From contig NZ_FNBW01000001.1 in the NCBI RefSeq assembly GCF_900102465.1, positions 124,557 to 188,556 of the forward strand: a stretch of DNA of 64,000 nucleotides. Direction: 5' to 3'. This document shows, piece after piece, positions 33,415-42,299 of the stretch (position 1 is its first letter; each line of letters begins with the position of its first letter). Position numbers and translations under genes: made by a program. The stretch comes from Thalassobaculum litoreum DSM 18839 (GTDB lineage: Bacteria; Pseudomonadota; Alphaproteobacteria; Thalassobaculales; Thalassobaculaceae). The notes beneath the pieces are model-generated. The model worked only from the letters and a program-made list of their open reading frames with translations, searched no databases and had not been told where the DNA came from.

Positions 33415-36276
33415 CTACCCATATGCCCCATAGAAATGCGCGATGCCGACGCTGATTTCCTTGATCGCCCCGTCGATCCAGCGCAGCGGGTCGGCGATGC
33501 CGCGTTTCACCTCAGGATACCCCGCCTGCTCGGCGGCGATGTCGCTCTGCTCCGTCAGTGCGGAGAACGCCTCCGCCGCCTCCGTTCCCGTGGGGAAGAT
33601 CGTCTCGATGGTCTCCGCCACCTCGGCGAAGCGCAGGTCGAGCGCCATGTCGATCAGTACCGCATGGGTCAGGTCGTGGCGGTGGGAGAAGCCCGGCGTC
33701 GAGGCGGTCAGGGAGAAGGCCTGCATCACCAGCACCAGCCGCACCGCATGCAGCACATAGAGCTCGCGCGGGAAGCTGCGGTCGCCGATCCCGTCGCTCA
33801 CCATATCGCCGCAGACCGTGTCGAGCTGGCGGCGGTCGCGGGACAGCAGGTTGGCCAGCCGCTGGATCGCGTGGTCGTGGTCGCGCCGGCTCAGCCGGTC
33901 GGCGATGCGGTAGGCCACCTTGGCGGCGTCCTCGCTGTCGGTGCGCGAGGCCTGGATGGTCCAGAAGCTCGGGCTGTACAGGTCGGCATAGCTCCGCAGC
34001 ACCGCCATGCTGGTCAACCGGCGCGACCGCATCACCATGGCCATCAGCCGCGAGAACCGGGGCGAACCCTCGACCAGCGCCAGGAACCGTTCCGGCTCCC
34101 GCCGCGCCGCCATGCCGAGCCCGCCCATGACATTGGCCGGGGCGGCGAGCTGCTGCAGGGCGGCGTTGTGCGGGATCGCCCGCATGCCCCTGGCCCCCGA
34201 CCCCTTCGACGTGCCGCTCTGCCGCCGCGTCTTGCGCGAGCCGGTGGCGGGCAGCAGGTTCGGCGGGAAGGCGCCGAGCACGTCCTGGTAATGCTCGTCC
34301 TCGAACAGCGCCTCCTGCCAGGACTTCACCGCCCGGTAGATGTCCCAGGAGAAGTCGATATCGCCGTAGAACGCATCGTCGTCCGGCTTCTCGATGCCGG
34401 GCGGCGCGAAGGCCCAGCGGGCGATGCCGCAGGCGGTCGCCTCGGCCAGCGCCGGGGTGGCGAAGTACAGATAGCCGTCGCCCCCCTGGAAGCTCATCTC
34501 CGCCAGCGCCCGCAGGCCTTTCTGGGCGTAGCGCGCGCGGGCCCAGGGGGTGAAGAGATGGTCGAAGCGCTCGGCCAGGGTGCCGGGAAAGCCGCCGCGG
34601 CCCATGGATTCCCCATGGGTGTTGAACAGCAGCACCTCCACGCCCTCGATCTCACGCTTGGCCATCGCCCGGGCGACCTGGATCTGCAGCCGCTCGATCG
34701 CCAGGTCGGCGCCGATCTGTCCCATGAACCGGCCGCTGTCGGAGAAGCCGAACTGCAGGCTGACCCGTCCGCGGCCGCGGATATAGGCAACGTATTCCTC
34801 CTCGTCGAACAGCCGCTCCATGAAGCGGGCGCCGCGTTCGATCACCGGCGGGGATTCGAACAGCGGAGAGATGTCGACCTTGTCGGCGATGCCGTAGTGC
34901 CGGGCGAGGTAGACCGCCCCCATGATGGTGGCCGGCGCCTCCACCTCGGCGATGAGGAAGCGGATCGGCGCGTCGGCGTCGATGTGTTTCAGGATCTGGG
35001 CGCAGAGCATCATCTGCCGGCGCGCCGTCATGCTTTCCTGGAATACCGCGCCGAAATTCACGTTGGCGGCCTTTGCCTGGGCGGATTTCTCGGCGGCGGC
35101 GGCGAGCGCGCGGCGGTCGTGGAATTCGGCCAGGCCCGACAGGTCGAGATCGGCCTGCACGGCGGAGCGCACCTGGGCGGCGTTGACCCGCAAGTGGATC
35201 AGGCCGATGCCGAGCCCGCAGGTGGCCATTTCGGCGGCAAGCACGCAGAGCGCCTTGCGCCGGGCGGTGTCGCTCTCCTCGGCGATGAGGTGGTCCATCG
35301 CCTCCAGGATCGGGGTGAGGGAGGTGAGGCGGCCCGGGCCGTCGGCGGTCAGCCGGTTGGCGGCCGCCACGACGGTCTCGGGGTCCTCCAGGTCGCGGGC
35401 GAACTGGGCGGCCTGGGCGGCGGTCTCGGCTTCGGCGGCGCCCAGCCGGTCGATCAGCGGCTGCACGCCGGCACCGCCGATCTCCGCCAGTCCGTCGCGG
35501 TAGCGGGCGAGCTGCAGCGCCTTCTCCTCCAGCCGGATCCGGAGGGTCTCGGCCCAGTGGATGTCGGTGCGCCCGTCCAGGTCGTAGCCGACCCAGGTGG
35601 CGAGCTGCAGCGGCGCCGGGCGGATGCTCCACCACTTGTTCGGGACGTGGGTCTCCAGCCAGTCGAGGATGGCGCCGTTCAGTTTGCGCAGGGCGTCCTG
35701 GGCGTTCAGCAGGGCGGCGCGCACGTCCTCGTGCTCGGCCGAGAGCGTGATCGCCGGGTCGGGCGCATGGGGCACGTCGCCAAGCTTGGAAGCGGCGTCG
35801 GCCTCGCCGCTGGCGATGTCGGCCAGGATGGCACGCATCCGGCGGGACAGGGCGAAGGTCGGATGGGCGGTGAAGACCACGCCGGCCCTTGTGGTCTCCA
35901 CCGCAGCGCGGATCTCGGCCACGCCGGCCTCCTCCAGGGGCGCCAGGGCGGCGTCGACGGTGGCTTTCCAGTCGGCCGGCGGGCACTGCTCGCGCAGCCG
36001 GCCGGCGCGCTCGATCAGGGCACGGTCGCTGATCTGGCGTACCACCGAATGCAGCGCGGGAAGGTCGAGGGACCCGTCCTCCAGATGCTCCAGCAGGTCG
36101 ATGGCGAGGCTGCGCACCCCGGTCGCCAGCGGGTCGTGCTGGGCGATTGAATCGTGGTGGTTCAGCCGGTCGAGGCACCAGGCGACCAGATCGTGGGAGG
36201 CCGGTCGCAGCGGGTGGACCGCCGTGTCGGTGGACGCGTTGGGCGGATCGTCGCGGGAGATTTCGGCCTGGGACAC
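33415..36276 (-). CDS. Phosphoenolpyruvate carboxylase-like protein with altered active-site motifs
   Basis: A 953-residue protein of the PEPC fold. Preserved: VVFTAHPTFALSRR (His138 equivalent, at residue 138), the SDS of GFSDSGRFMG (residues 510-519), MGRGG, GSRKTRR and MRAIPHNAALQ. Altered against the classic enzyme: WMGGDRDGNP reads WVGYDLDGRT (Arg lost), YSDSAKDAG reads FSDSGRFMG (Lys to Arg) and HGRGGSIGRGG reads HGESMGRGG (first Arg lost, two residues shorter). The C-terminal MRNTG tail is absent; the protein ends HFYGAYG. It may be an atypical PEPC or a related enzyme. GTG 36276 is preceded by AGGAGGG; the frame extends to 36606 but without a start signal. Single gene. Confidence 0.85.
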   Translation of the reverse strand: MSQAEISRDDPPNASTDTAVHPLRPASHDLVAWCLDRLNHHDSIAQHDPLATGVRSLAIDLLEHLEDGSLDLPALHSVVRQISDRALIERAGRLREQCPPADWKATVDAALAPLEEAGVAEIRAAVETTRAGVVFTAHPTFALSRRMRAILADIASGEADAASKLGDVPHAPDPAITLSAEHEDVRAALLNAQDALRKLNGAILDWLETHVPNKWWSIRPAPLQLATWVGYDLDGRTDIHWAETLRIRLEEKALQLARYRDGLAEIGGAGVQPLIDRLGAAEAETAAQAAQFARDLEDPETVVAAANRLTADGPGRLTSLTPILEAMDHLIAEESDTARRKALCVLAAEMATCGLGIGLIHLRVNAAQVRSAVQADLDLSGLAEFHDRRALAAAAEKSAQAKAANVNFGAVFQESMTARRQMMLCAQILKHIDADAPIRFLIAEVEAPATIMGAVYLARHYGIADKVDISPLFESPPVIERGARFMERLFDEEEYVAYIRGRGRVSLQFGFSDSGRFMGQIGADLAIERLQIQVARAMAKREIEGVEVLLFNTHGESMGRGGFPGTLAERFDHLFTPWARARYAQKGLRALAEMSFQGGDGYLYFATPALAEATACGIARWAFAPPGIEKPDDDAFYGDIDFSWDIYRAVKSWQEALFEDEHYQDVLGAFPPNLLPATGSRKTRRQSGTSKGSGARGMRAIPHNAALQQLAAPANVMGGLGMAARREPERFLALVEGSPRFSRLMAMVMRSRRLTSMAVLRSYADLYSPSFWTIQASRTDSEDAAKVAYRIADRLSRRDHDHAIQRLANLLSRDRRQLDTVCGDMVSDGIGDRSFPRELYVLHAVRLVLVMQAFSLTASTPGFSHRHDLTHAVLIDMALDLRFAEVAETIETIFPTGTEAAEAFSALTEQSDIAAEQAGYPEVKRGIADPLRWIDGAIKEISVGIAHFYGAYG

Positions 36277-36611
36277 GGGTAAAACCCTCCTGTCACCGCG
36301 CCCGAGCGGGTGCTTCGCTGACTTCCGGGGGCGTCCTCCCAAGCCGGGGGCGGTTTTCCGCTCCTCCGGGTGTCGCGCGGTCACGCTGGCGCGGCACAGG
36401 CTCAGTATTCCATGAATCCGGGTGCGGGTTCGAGGGGGGTTCTGTGGCGGCACCGTTCGCTTCAGCGTCTTTCCGGCCCTGATGCGGGGATGGAGGCTGG
36501 GAGGAGTCGGATGTGTTGGAAGGGGTCCGGAGAGCGTCCCCCTGGACCCCGGCGCAAGGCCTGGGAGACGGGGAGAGACGCGCTTTTTGTCTGCCTTCAA
36601 ATCCACTCAAT
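36277..36611. other. Intergenic region upstream of the PEPC-like gene
   Basis: Part of a 492-base gap between the PEPC-like gene and the MBL gene, both on the minus strand. It should carry the PEPC-like promoter. I find no coding region with family features, no clear promoter boxes and no repeat here; the rest of the gap is family B copy 3. Confidence 0.4.
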
Positions 36612-36721
36612 CACTCCCGGACCTGTTCCGGGGCGAGCGACGGGAAGGGCTTCATCGTTGCAGTACTGAGCTCCCGCGCTCGCCATGCGGACGGGCTTGC
36701 CCCGGAACAGGTCCGAGGAGT
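36612..36721. repeat. Palindromic intergenic element, family B, copy 3
   Basis: Left arm CACTCCCGGACCTGTTCCGG (from 36612) and right arm CCCCGGAACAGGTCCGAGGA (ending about 36721) are inverted repeats with the same ACCTGTTCC core as copy 1, spaced about 65 bases apart. It lies just downstream of the MBL gene stop (36769) on the minus strand. Confidence 0.82.
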
Positions 36722-36768
36722 TCGGAAAAGAGAGAGCGTGAGAGTGATCGGAGGGAGCTACCGTCCCC

Positions 36769-37803
36769 TCACGCCTCCGCCCGGTAGCGCCACACCCCGC
36801 TCTCGTCCAGGCTGCGGTCGAGCCGGCCGTCCTCCACCAGATAGTTCAGGTGCGCCAGGGCCTCGCCGATGGCGAAGCGGCTCTGGTGGGCGTCGAGCTG
36901 GCGCTTGAACATCTGGTACATGACGTCGGCCGCCGTCGACGGCTCCGCACAGACCTCCAGGGCCAGCTCGAAGCGCTCGTGGTGATGGGCGATCAGGTCG
37001 GCGCGTCGCTCGTGCAGGCCACGATAGGGGCGGTCGTGCGACGGCAGCACCAGGATGTCGTCATCCATATAGTCCAGGTTCTGCAGGAACCGGATGTAGT
37101 CGGCCAGCGGGTTGCCTTCCGGCTCGTTCCACCAGACCGACACGTTCGGCGAGATCCGCGGTAGCAGGAAGTCGCCGCCGAGCACCATGTTGTCGTCCGG
37201 GCAGTACAGGCAGATATGCTCCGGCGAGTGGCCGCCGGACAGGATCGGAACCCAGGTCCGGCCGCCAATCTCCAGGGCCGTCTCCTCGCTGATCCGCCGA
37301 TAGATCGGCGGCACCGGCGACACCAGGGAGTGGAAGTGGTTGCCGAGGTCGCGCAGCTCGCCCACCAGCAGGTCGGACAGGCCAGCACGGCTGTAGAAGT
37401 CCGGGGCGTATTGCTGGAACTGTTCCGGCGGCTCCGCGCGGTTGACCCGGGCGGACAGCCACTCGGTGCGGCTCATCCACAGCGGCGCGCCGGTGCGCTC
37501 CTGCAGCCAGCCGGCATTGCCGACATGGTCCGGGTGGAAATGGGTGACGATGATCTGCGAGATCGGCTTGCCCTGGAGCTCGTTCGCCAGCACCAGTTCC
37601 CACAGGTCCTGGGTCGGCTTCAACGCGGCGCCGGTGTCCACCAGAACCCAGCCGTCCTCGCCGTCATCCAGCAGGAACAGGTTCACATGGTCGAGGGCGA
37701 AGGGCAGGGGCATCCGGATCCAGCGGATTCCGGGAGCGACCTCCATGGCCGTGCCCGGCTCGGGCAGGGTCTCGCCGAAGATGTAATCAACGTCTGTTTT
37801 CAT
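36769..37803 (-). CDS. MBL-fold metallohydrolase
   Basis: A 344-residue metallo-beta-lactamase-fold hydrolase. The zinc motif HxHxDH is THFHPDHVGN. Further ligands are in GGHSPEHI, GGDFLLP and PSHDRPY. The last 90 residues (HHERFELALEVCAEPSTAADV to ALAHLNYLVEDGRLD) form the winged-helix-like tail of the glyoxalase II/LACTB2-like group. It differs in length and tail from PhnP. It begins 59 bases after the last phn gene on the same strand; a weak stem (37840-37847 with 37856-37863) lies between, so read-through is possible. ATG 37803 is chosen by homology to the compact N-terminus. Confidence 0.85.
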   Translation of the reverse strand: MKTDVDYIFGETLPEPGTAMEVAPGIRWIRMPLPFALDHVNLFLLDDGEDGWVLVDTGAALKPTQDLWELVLANELQGKPISQIIVTHFHPDHVGNAGWLQERTGAPLWMSRTEWLSARVNRAEPPEQFQQYAPDFYSRAGLSDLLVGELRDLGNHFHSLVSPVPPIYRRISEETALEIGGRTWVPILSGGHSPEHICLYCPDDNMVLGGDFLLPRISPNVSVWWNEPEGNPLADYIRFLQNLDYMDDDILVLPSHDRPYRGLHERRADLIAHHHERFELALEVCAEPSTAADVMYQMFKRQLDAHQSRFAIGEALAHLNYLVEDGRLDRSLDESGVWRYRAEA

Positions 37804-37862
37804 GGGGCGGGACGGTAACCGGATTTCCCGGAGGCGCAAGATGCCGCGGCACTTTGCGGCGT

Positions 37863-38714
37863 CTAAAGCTCGCGCTTGCCGATCAACCGCATCCGGATCC
37901 ACTTGGACAGGGTGTCGATGATCGCCACGGTGAGCAGGATCAGCAGGATAATGAACGCCGCCTGGTCCCAGTACTGCACCTTCATCCGCTCGGAGAGCTG
38001 CATGCCGATGCCGCCGGCGCCGACGATCCCGAGGATGGTCGCCGAGCGCGTGTTGCTCTCGAACCAGTAAAGCGACATGGACAGGAACACCGGCATCACC
38101 TGGGGCAGGAAGCCGAAGCGATAGCGCTGCATGTGGCTGGCCCCGGTGGACCGCACGCCCTCGATCGGCTTGCGGTCGACATTCTCCACCGCCTCCGAAT
38201 AGAGCTTCGACAGCGTGCCGGTGTCGCTGACGATGATCGACAGGACGCCGGCCAGCGGCCCCAGCCCCACAGCGCGCACGAAGACCAGGGCCCAGATCAG
38301 CGTGTCGACCCCGCGCAGCAGATCGAGGAAGCGGCGGACGATGTGGTGGACGAATCGGTTGGGCACCACGTTCTTGGCGGCGACGAAGCCGAGCACGATG
38401 GCGAACAGCGAGGCGATGGTGGTGCCGAGCAGGGCCATGCCCACGGTCTCGGCGAGGCCGATCAGGATGCCGCTGAAATCCCAGGTCAGGAAATCCTTCC
38501 AGATCACCATGCTGTAGAGCACGTGCCCCATCTTGTGCAGTCCGCCGAACAGCCGCTCGAACGTGATGTCGAAGGCCCAGACGCAGAAGGCGAAATAGGC
38601 GATCATGCCGACGGCCAGGGCGCGCCGACCCCAGACCAGCCGGGTCGGCTCATGGAAGACGTCGGGGAAGCGTTCGGCCGCGGCGCGGATGTCGGCGTCG
38701 GAGACACTGGTCAT
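37863..38714 (-). CDS. phnE: Phosphonate ABC transporter permease PhnE (second copy)
   Basis: A 283-residue inner-membrane permease. LIGLAETVGMALLGTTIASLFAIVLGFVAAK starts the core. The EAA-type loop that contacts PhnC is SEAVENVDRKPIEGVRSTGA, and GIVGAGGIGMQLSERMK is typical of PhnE. ATG 38714 overlaps the stop of the first phnE (ATGA). The two permeases probably form a heterodimer with two PhnC subunits. Last gene of the phn cluster. Confidence 0.93.
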   Translation of the reverse strand: MTSVSDADIRAAAERFPDVFHEPTRLVWGRRALAVGMIAYFAFCVWAFDITFERLFGGLHKMGHVLYSMVIWKDFLTWDFSGILIGLAETVGMALLGTTIASLFAIVLGFVAAKNVVPNRFVHHIVRRFLDLLRGVDTLIWALVFVRAVGLGPLAGVLSIIVSDTGTLSKLYSEAVENVDRKPIEGVRSTGASHMQRYRFGFLPQVMPVFLSMSLYWFESNTRSATILGIVGAGGIGMQLSERMKVQYWDQAAFIILLILLTVAIIDTLSKWIRMRLIGKREL

Positions 38715-39649
38715 GCGAGGTTCTCCCGGACGAGGTTCTCGCGGCCGATGAAGCGGTGACGCACGCGCTCTGAGATCAGATCGACGCAGGTCACCGTAGC
38801 GACGATCAGCAGTACCAGCGCGCTCACCTCTTCGTAGAAGTTGAAGTTGATGACGTAATAGAGCTCCTGGCCGACACCGCCGCCGCCGACGAAGCCGATG
38901 ATCGAGGAGGCGCGGATATTGATCTCGAAGCGCAGCAACGTGTAGCTGACGAAATTCGGCAGAACCTGCGGCACCACGCCGTGACGGATCTCGTCGAACC
39001 AGGAGCCGCCGGAGGCGCGGATGCCCTCCATCGGTTTGGTGTCGACGTTCTCGTTCACCTCGGAGAACAGTTTGCCCAGGGCGCCCGCCGAGTGGATGGC
39101 AATGGCGACGATGCCGGCCAACGGGCCGATGCCGAAGGCCCAGACGAAGGCGATGGCGAAGATCACCTCGGGCACGCCGCGGCAGAATTCCATGTAGCGC
39201 CGGCACAGGAAGTAGACCCAGCCGTTCGGCGCGAGGTTGCGGCTCGCCGGGAAGCACAGGACGAAGCCGCCGAACGCGCCGAAGATCGTCGCGAACAGCG
39301 CCATGTTGATGGTCTCGGCAAGGAGCTGGAGATATTTCGGCAGGTTGAAATACCAGTAGGCGATAGAGCCCTCGGTCTTGGTGCCCGCGAACAGCAGCGC
39401 CGGGTCGAGGACCGGCAGGATGTCGTAGATGTAGTCGCCGATCTTCGGCACGCCGGCGGCCAGTTTGTCCGGATAGAAATTGGAGATGTAGACCGCGGCG
39501 GCCAGGGCCAGGACGAACAGGCCGCCATAGAGCAGCGTGGCCGCACGACGTGAGCGTTCCAGCTCGGCCCGGTGACGCTCGAACACGTCCGCCGGATCAT
39601 GGCCGTCGGGAATCCGGATGCTCTTGGGGTCGGCGTGGCCGTTGCTCAC
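38711..39649 (-). CDS. phnE: Phosphonate ABC transporter permease PhnE (first copy)
   Basis: A 312-residue permease, larger than its partner by an N-terminal cytoplasmic stretch (PADVFERHRAELERSRRAATLL) before the first helix. AETINMALFATIFGAFGGF begins the core. The ATPase-contact loop is SEVNENVDTKPMEGIRASGG, followed by IIGFVGGGGVGQELYYVIN. GTG 39649 is the start of the conserved frame; the ribosome site is weak. It is separated from phnD by a stable hairpin (39682-39713) that may limit its expression. Confidence 0.92.
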   Translation of the reverse strand: MSNGHADPKSIRIPDGHDPADVFERHRAELERSRRAATLLYGGLFVLALAAAVYISNFYPDKLAAGVPKIGDYIYDILPVLDPALLFAGTKTEGSIAYWYFNLPKYLQLLAETINMALFATIFGAFGGFVLCFPASRNLAPNGWVYFLCRRYMEFCRGVPEVIFAIAFVWAFGIGPLAGIVAIAIHSAGALGKLFSEVNENVDTKPMEGIRASGGSWFDEIRHGVVPQVLPNFVSYTLLRFEINIRASSIIGFVGGGGVGQELYYVINFNFYEEVSALVLLIVATVTCVDLISERVRHRFIGRENLVRENLA

Positions 39650-39681
39650 GAGGCCGGCTCCGAAACGTTGAAAACGGGGGA

Positions 39682-39713
39682 GGCGGGCGAAGCGCCGATG
39701 CCCTTCGCCCGCC
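39682..39713 (-). terminator. Hairpin/attenuator between phnD and phnE
   Basis: GGCGGGCGAAG (39682-39692) and CTTCGCCCGCC (39703-39713) are a perfect 11-base inverted repeat with a ten-base loop. In the direction of transcription it is followed by TCCCCCGTTTTC. It may stabilise the phnD message and partly stop transcription before the permeases. Confidence 0.65.
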
Positions 39714-39727
39714 GGGATGATCGGCGA

Positions 39728-40666
39728 TCAGCCGCGGCGCGAGGCCAGCAGCTCGCGGCGCATCTCGATGATCGGCTTGTAGAAGTCGTGGCCGATCGGC
39801 TGGAAACCGTTGATCTTGCCGCCGGCGACAGCCTCGGCGCAGTCGCGGTCTTCAAGCGGCAGATTGACCAGGATGCCGCGCATCAGGTCCTTCAGCTCCT
39901 GCGGGACGTCCTTGCGGATGACGCGCGGACCGTTGGTGATCAGGTTCGACTGCCAGATGATCCGGATGTCGTCCATGTTCAGGGCGCCCTTGTCGACCAT
40001 CTTGCGCAGGTTGCCGCGGGAGTAGCCCTTGGATTTCTCGCCGACACCCGACGTCCAGGTGACACCCGCGTCATACTGATCGTTCAGCACGGCGACGACG
40101 GCCTGCTCGTGACCGCCGCCGAAACCGGTCTTGGAGAAGAACTCCTTCGGGTCGTAGCCCTGGCTCTTCAGCTCGTAGGCCGGCACGAGATAGCCAGAGG
40201 TGGAGTTCGGATCGGCGAAGGCCAGGGTCTTGTCCTTCAGGTCGTCCAGCGACTTGTAGGGGCTGTCGGCGCGGACATACATGACCGAGTAGTAGCCGAG
40301 CGAGCCGTCGACCTGCTCGGTGGTGACCAGCGGCTCGACCGCGTCCGGCTCTTGAATGGAGATGCCGGCATAGCCCGACGAGCCGAGACCGGCATATTCC
40401 AGGTTGCCTGAGATCAGGCCCTGCATGACGCCGGCATAGTCGGAGGCGGGATAGAGCTCGACCGGCACGCCCAGGCGGGTTTCCAGGTGGTCCTTGAAGC
40501 AGGCGTAGTTCTTCAGCCGGTCGGCCTCATTCTCGCCGCCGAGGATGCCGACGCGGAACACCGGCACCTGCTCGCGCCAGTCGTCGGCGGCCAGGACGTC
40601 GGTCGAAACGGAGGTCGCCAGGGCCGCCATGCCGGCAGCAGCGAGCAGAATGCGACGTGCGATCAT
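39728..40666 (-). CDS. phnD: Phosphonate ABC transporter periplasmic binding protein PhnD
   Basis: A 312-residue periplasmic phosphonate-binding protein. Residues 1-26 (MIARRILLAAAGMAALATSV and on to LAA) form a Sec signal peptide. VGILGGENEADRLKNYACFK, LGVPVELYPASDYAGVMQGL and FADPNSTSGYLVPAYELK are PhnD signatures, the last containing the phosphonate-binding STS-type segment. AAGGAG is eight bases before ATG 40666. It delivers phosphonates to PhnC-PhnE. Confidence 0.95.
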   Translation of the reverse strand: MIARRILLAAAGMAALATSVSTDVLAADDWREQVPVFRVGILGGENEADRLKNYACFKDHLETRLGVPVELYPASDYAGVMQGLISGNLEYAGLGSSGYAGISIQEPDAVEPLVTTEQVDGSLGYYSVMYVRADSPYKSLDDLKDKTLAFADPNSTSGYLVPAYELKSQGYDPKEFFSKTGFGGGHEQAVVAVLNDQYDAGVTWTSGVGEKSKGYSRGNLRKMVDKGALNMDDIRIIWQSNLITNGPRVIRKDVPQELKDLMRGILVNLPLEDRDCAEAVAGGKINGFQPIGHDFYKPIIEMRRELLASRRG

Positions 40667-40732
40667 TGCCTTGTCTCCTTGAGGGCAGGATTTCTGGGAA
40701 CGCGGATGCGTGGGGGCGGCGGGCGGGTGCGG

Positions 40733-41557
40733 TCAGGCGACCGCGGCCCGGCGCGGCTCGGCCCCGTCGTCGGGGGAGCCGAGAGAGGAGGAGGTCACGC
40801 TCTCGCTGAGCGCTTCGTCCAAACCGTCGACGCCGTAGATCTCGCGGGCGGCGTCTGTGGTCAGCGAGTCCGGGGTGCCGTCGAACACCACACGTCCCGC
40901 CTGCATGCCGATGATGCGGTCGCAATAGGCGCGGGCGGTGTCGAGCGTGTGGAGGTTGCAGACGACGGTGATCCCTTCCTCTTTGTTGATCGCGCGCAGG
41001 GCGTCCATCACCACCGCGGCGTTGCGGGGATCGAGCGAGGCGATCGGCTCGTCGGCGAGCAGGATGCGGGGTTCCTGCATCAGGGCGCGGGCGATGGCGA
41101 CACGCTGCTGCTGGCCGCCGGACAGGGTGTCGGCGCGCTGCAGCGCCGTCTGGGCCATGTCGAGCCGGTCGAGGGCGTAGATCGCCATCGCCCGCTCGGC
41201 CAGGGAAAACCGTTTGAGCATGCTGTCGAGGAAGCCGTGATAGTTCAGGCGGCCGAGCAGGACGTTGGTGATCACGTCGAGGCGGTTCACCAGATTGAAC
41301 TGCTGGAAGATCATCGAGCAGCGGGCCCGCCAGGCCATCAGGTCGCGGCCCTTCAGCGTGCTGACTTCCTGACCTTCGAAGGTGATGCTGCCGCCGGTCG
41401 GTTCGGCCAGCCGGTTGATCAGGCGCAGCAGGGTCGACTTGCCGGCGCCGGAGCGGCCGATCACCCCGACCATCTGGCCGTTCGGGATCTGCAAGGACAC
41501 GTCGTCTACCGCCCGAACCGTGCCGAAGTGCTTGTCGAGATGGTGGATCTGCAGCAT
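40733..41557 (-). CDS. phnC: Phosphonate ABC transporter ATP-binding protein PhnC
   Basis: A 274-residue ABC ATPase. Walker [19 protein letters not shown]-loop IFQQFNLV, signature [15 protein letters not shown], Walker [13 protein letters not shown], and H-loop [11 protein letters not shown] are complete. The Y/F-rich segment [11 protein letters not shown] and PhnC-type order support the assignment. It is preceded by a 171-base gap holding a Pho-box-like element, so transport genes may have their own phosphate-controlled promoter. Confidence 0.95.
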   Translation of the reverse strand: MLQIHHLDKHFGTVRAVDDVSLQIPNGQMVGVIGRSGAGKSTLLRLINRLAEPTGGSITFEGQEVSTLKGRDLMAWRARCSMIFQQFNLVNRLDVITNVLLGRLNYHGFLDSMLKRFSLAERAMAIYALDRLDMAQTALQRADTLSGGQQQRVAIARALMQEPRILLADEPIASLDPRNAAVVMDALRAINKEEGITVVCNLHTLDTARAYCDRIIGMQAGRVVFDGTPDSLTTDAAREIYGVDGLDEALSESVTSSSLGSPDDGAEPRRAAVA

Positions 41558-41707
41558 TGCGAGCCCCGCGTTTTGTGAACGGAAAGCACCGCCACGCCGG
41601 GGCCGGCGGCGGGGCGGAGATCACGCTGTTCAATGTGTGCAGGGAGGTGGATACGCGTGGCCGGCAAAACGCCCGTGACAGCCCTGTTAAGTTTCAGAGA
41701 GGTCCGG

Positions 41708-41725
41708 GTGACGGTTTGATGACGG
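41708..41725 (-). promoter_or_regulatory. Candidate Pho box upstream of phnC
   Basis: On the minus strand the 18-mer CCGTCATCAAACCGTCAC matches the enterobacterial PhoB consensus CTGTCATAWAWCTGTCAY at 15 of 18 positions. It has the expected two seven-base direct repeats (CCGTCAT, CCGTCAC) spaced by four A-rich bases. It starts three bases beyond the phnN stop and about 150 bases before the phnC start. Confidence 0.65.
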
Positions 41726-41728
41726 CCG

Positions 41729-42292
41729 TCAGCCGGTGAGGGATGCCGCGGCGTCCAGGGCGGCGAGGAAACGGGCGACCGCCGTCTCAACCGTATCGTC
41801 GTTGACCACCTGGAAGACGTTCGGCCCGGAGACAGGGACGGCGGCGGCGCGGGCGACCCGGGCGTCGATCTGCTCGGCGGTCTCTCGCCCACGGGCGGCC
41901 AGGCGGTGGCGCAGCACGGCCTCGGGCACCGACAGGCTGACCACGGCGGTCGGCGGGAAGCGGTCGCGGGCCTCGGCGATCACCGAGCGCGACACGTTCA
42001 CCACCACCGAGGTGCCGCGCGCCAGGTGGTCGGCAATCGCGGTCGGCACGCCGTAGAACAGCTCGTGGGCGCCCCAGGACAGGGCATAGGCGCTCGCCGC
42101 CTGCCGGCTCTTGAAGGTGGCGGTGTCGACGGGATTATGGTCCTCGCCGCCGGCCTTGGCCGGGCGGGTGATGTCGCGTTGGGGGAAGTGAAAGCGGGGA
42201 TCGTCCGCCAGCGCCGCCTTGGCCGCGTCGATCAGCGTGTCCTTGCCGGACCCGGACGGTCCGACGACCAGGATGAGCGTGCCGCGTGCCAT
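41729..42292 (-). CDS. phnN: Ribose 1,5-bisphosphate phosphokinase PhnN
   Basis: A 187-residue guanylate-kinase-like P-loop enzyme. P-loop ILVVGPSGSGKDTLID, then FPQRDITRPAKAGGEDH and SWGAHELFYGVP, all PhnN signatures. It phosphorylates ribose 1,5-bisphosphate to PRPP, the exit step of the C-P lyase pathway. ATG 42292 lies seven bases after the stop of the hexapeptide transferase gene. Confidence 0.93.
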   Translation of the reverse strand: MARGTLILVVGPSGSGKDTLIDAAKAALADDPRFHFPQRDITRPAKAGGEDHNPVDTATFKSRQAASAYALSWGAHELFYGVPTAIADHLARGTSVVVNVSRSVIAEARDRFPPTAVVSLSVPEAVLRHRLAARGRETAEQIDARVARAAAVPVSGPNVFQVVNDDTVETAVARFLAALDAAASLTG

Positions 42293-42299
42293 TCGACCG

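Noticed and set aside
33223-36150. A 975-residue open frame on the + strand
   Set aside because: It lies antisense to the PEPC-like gene, has low-complexity His/Arg/Gly-rich composition typical of GC-rich shadow frames, and shows no domain pattern.
36277-36768. Short open frames in the 492-base gap upstream of the MBL gene
   Set aside because: They overlap the palindromic element, have no ribosome site or family pattern, and read as low-complexity sequence.
37863-39257. A 464-residue frame that appears to fuse the two PhnE permeases
   Set aside because: The upstream part is the wrong frame of the first phnE. The true start of the second phnE is ATG 38714 at the ATGA overlap.
41640-41700. 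A second Pho box (CTGTCAC...) closer to phnC
   Set aside because: Only the first seven-base half resembles the consensus; the second half does not match.
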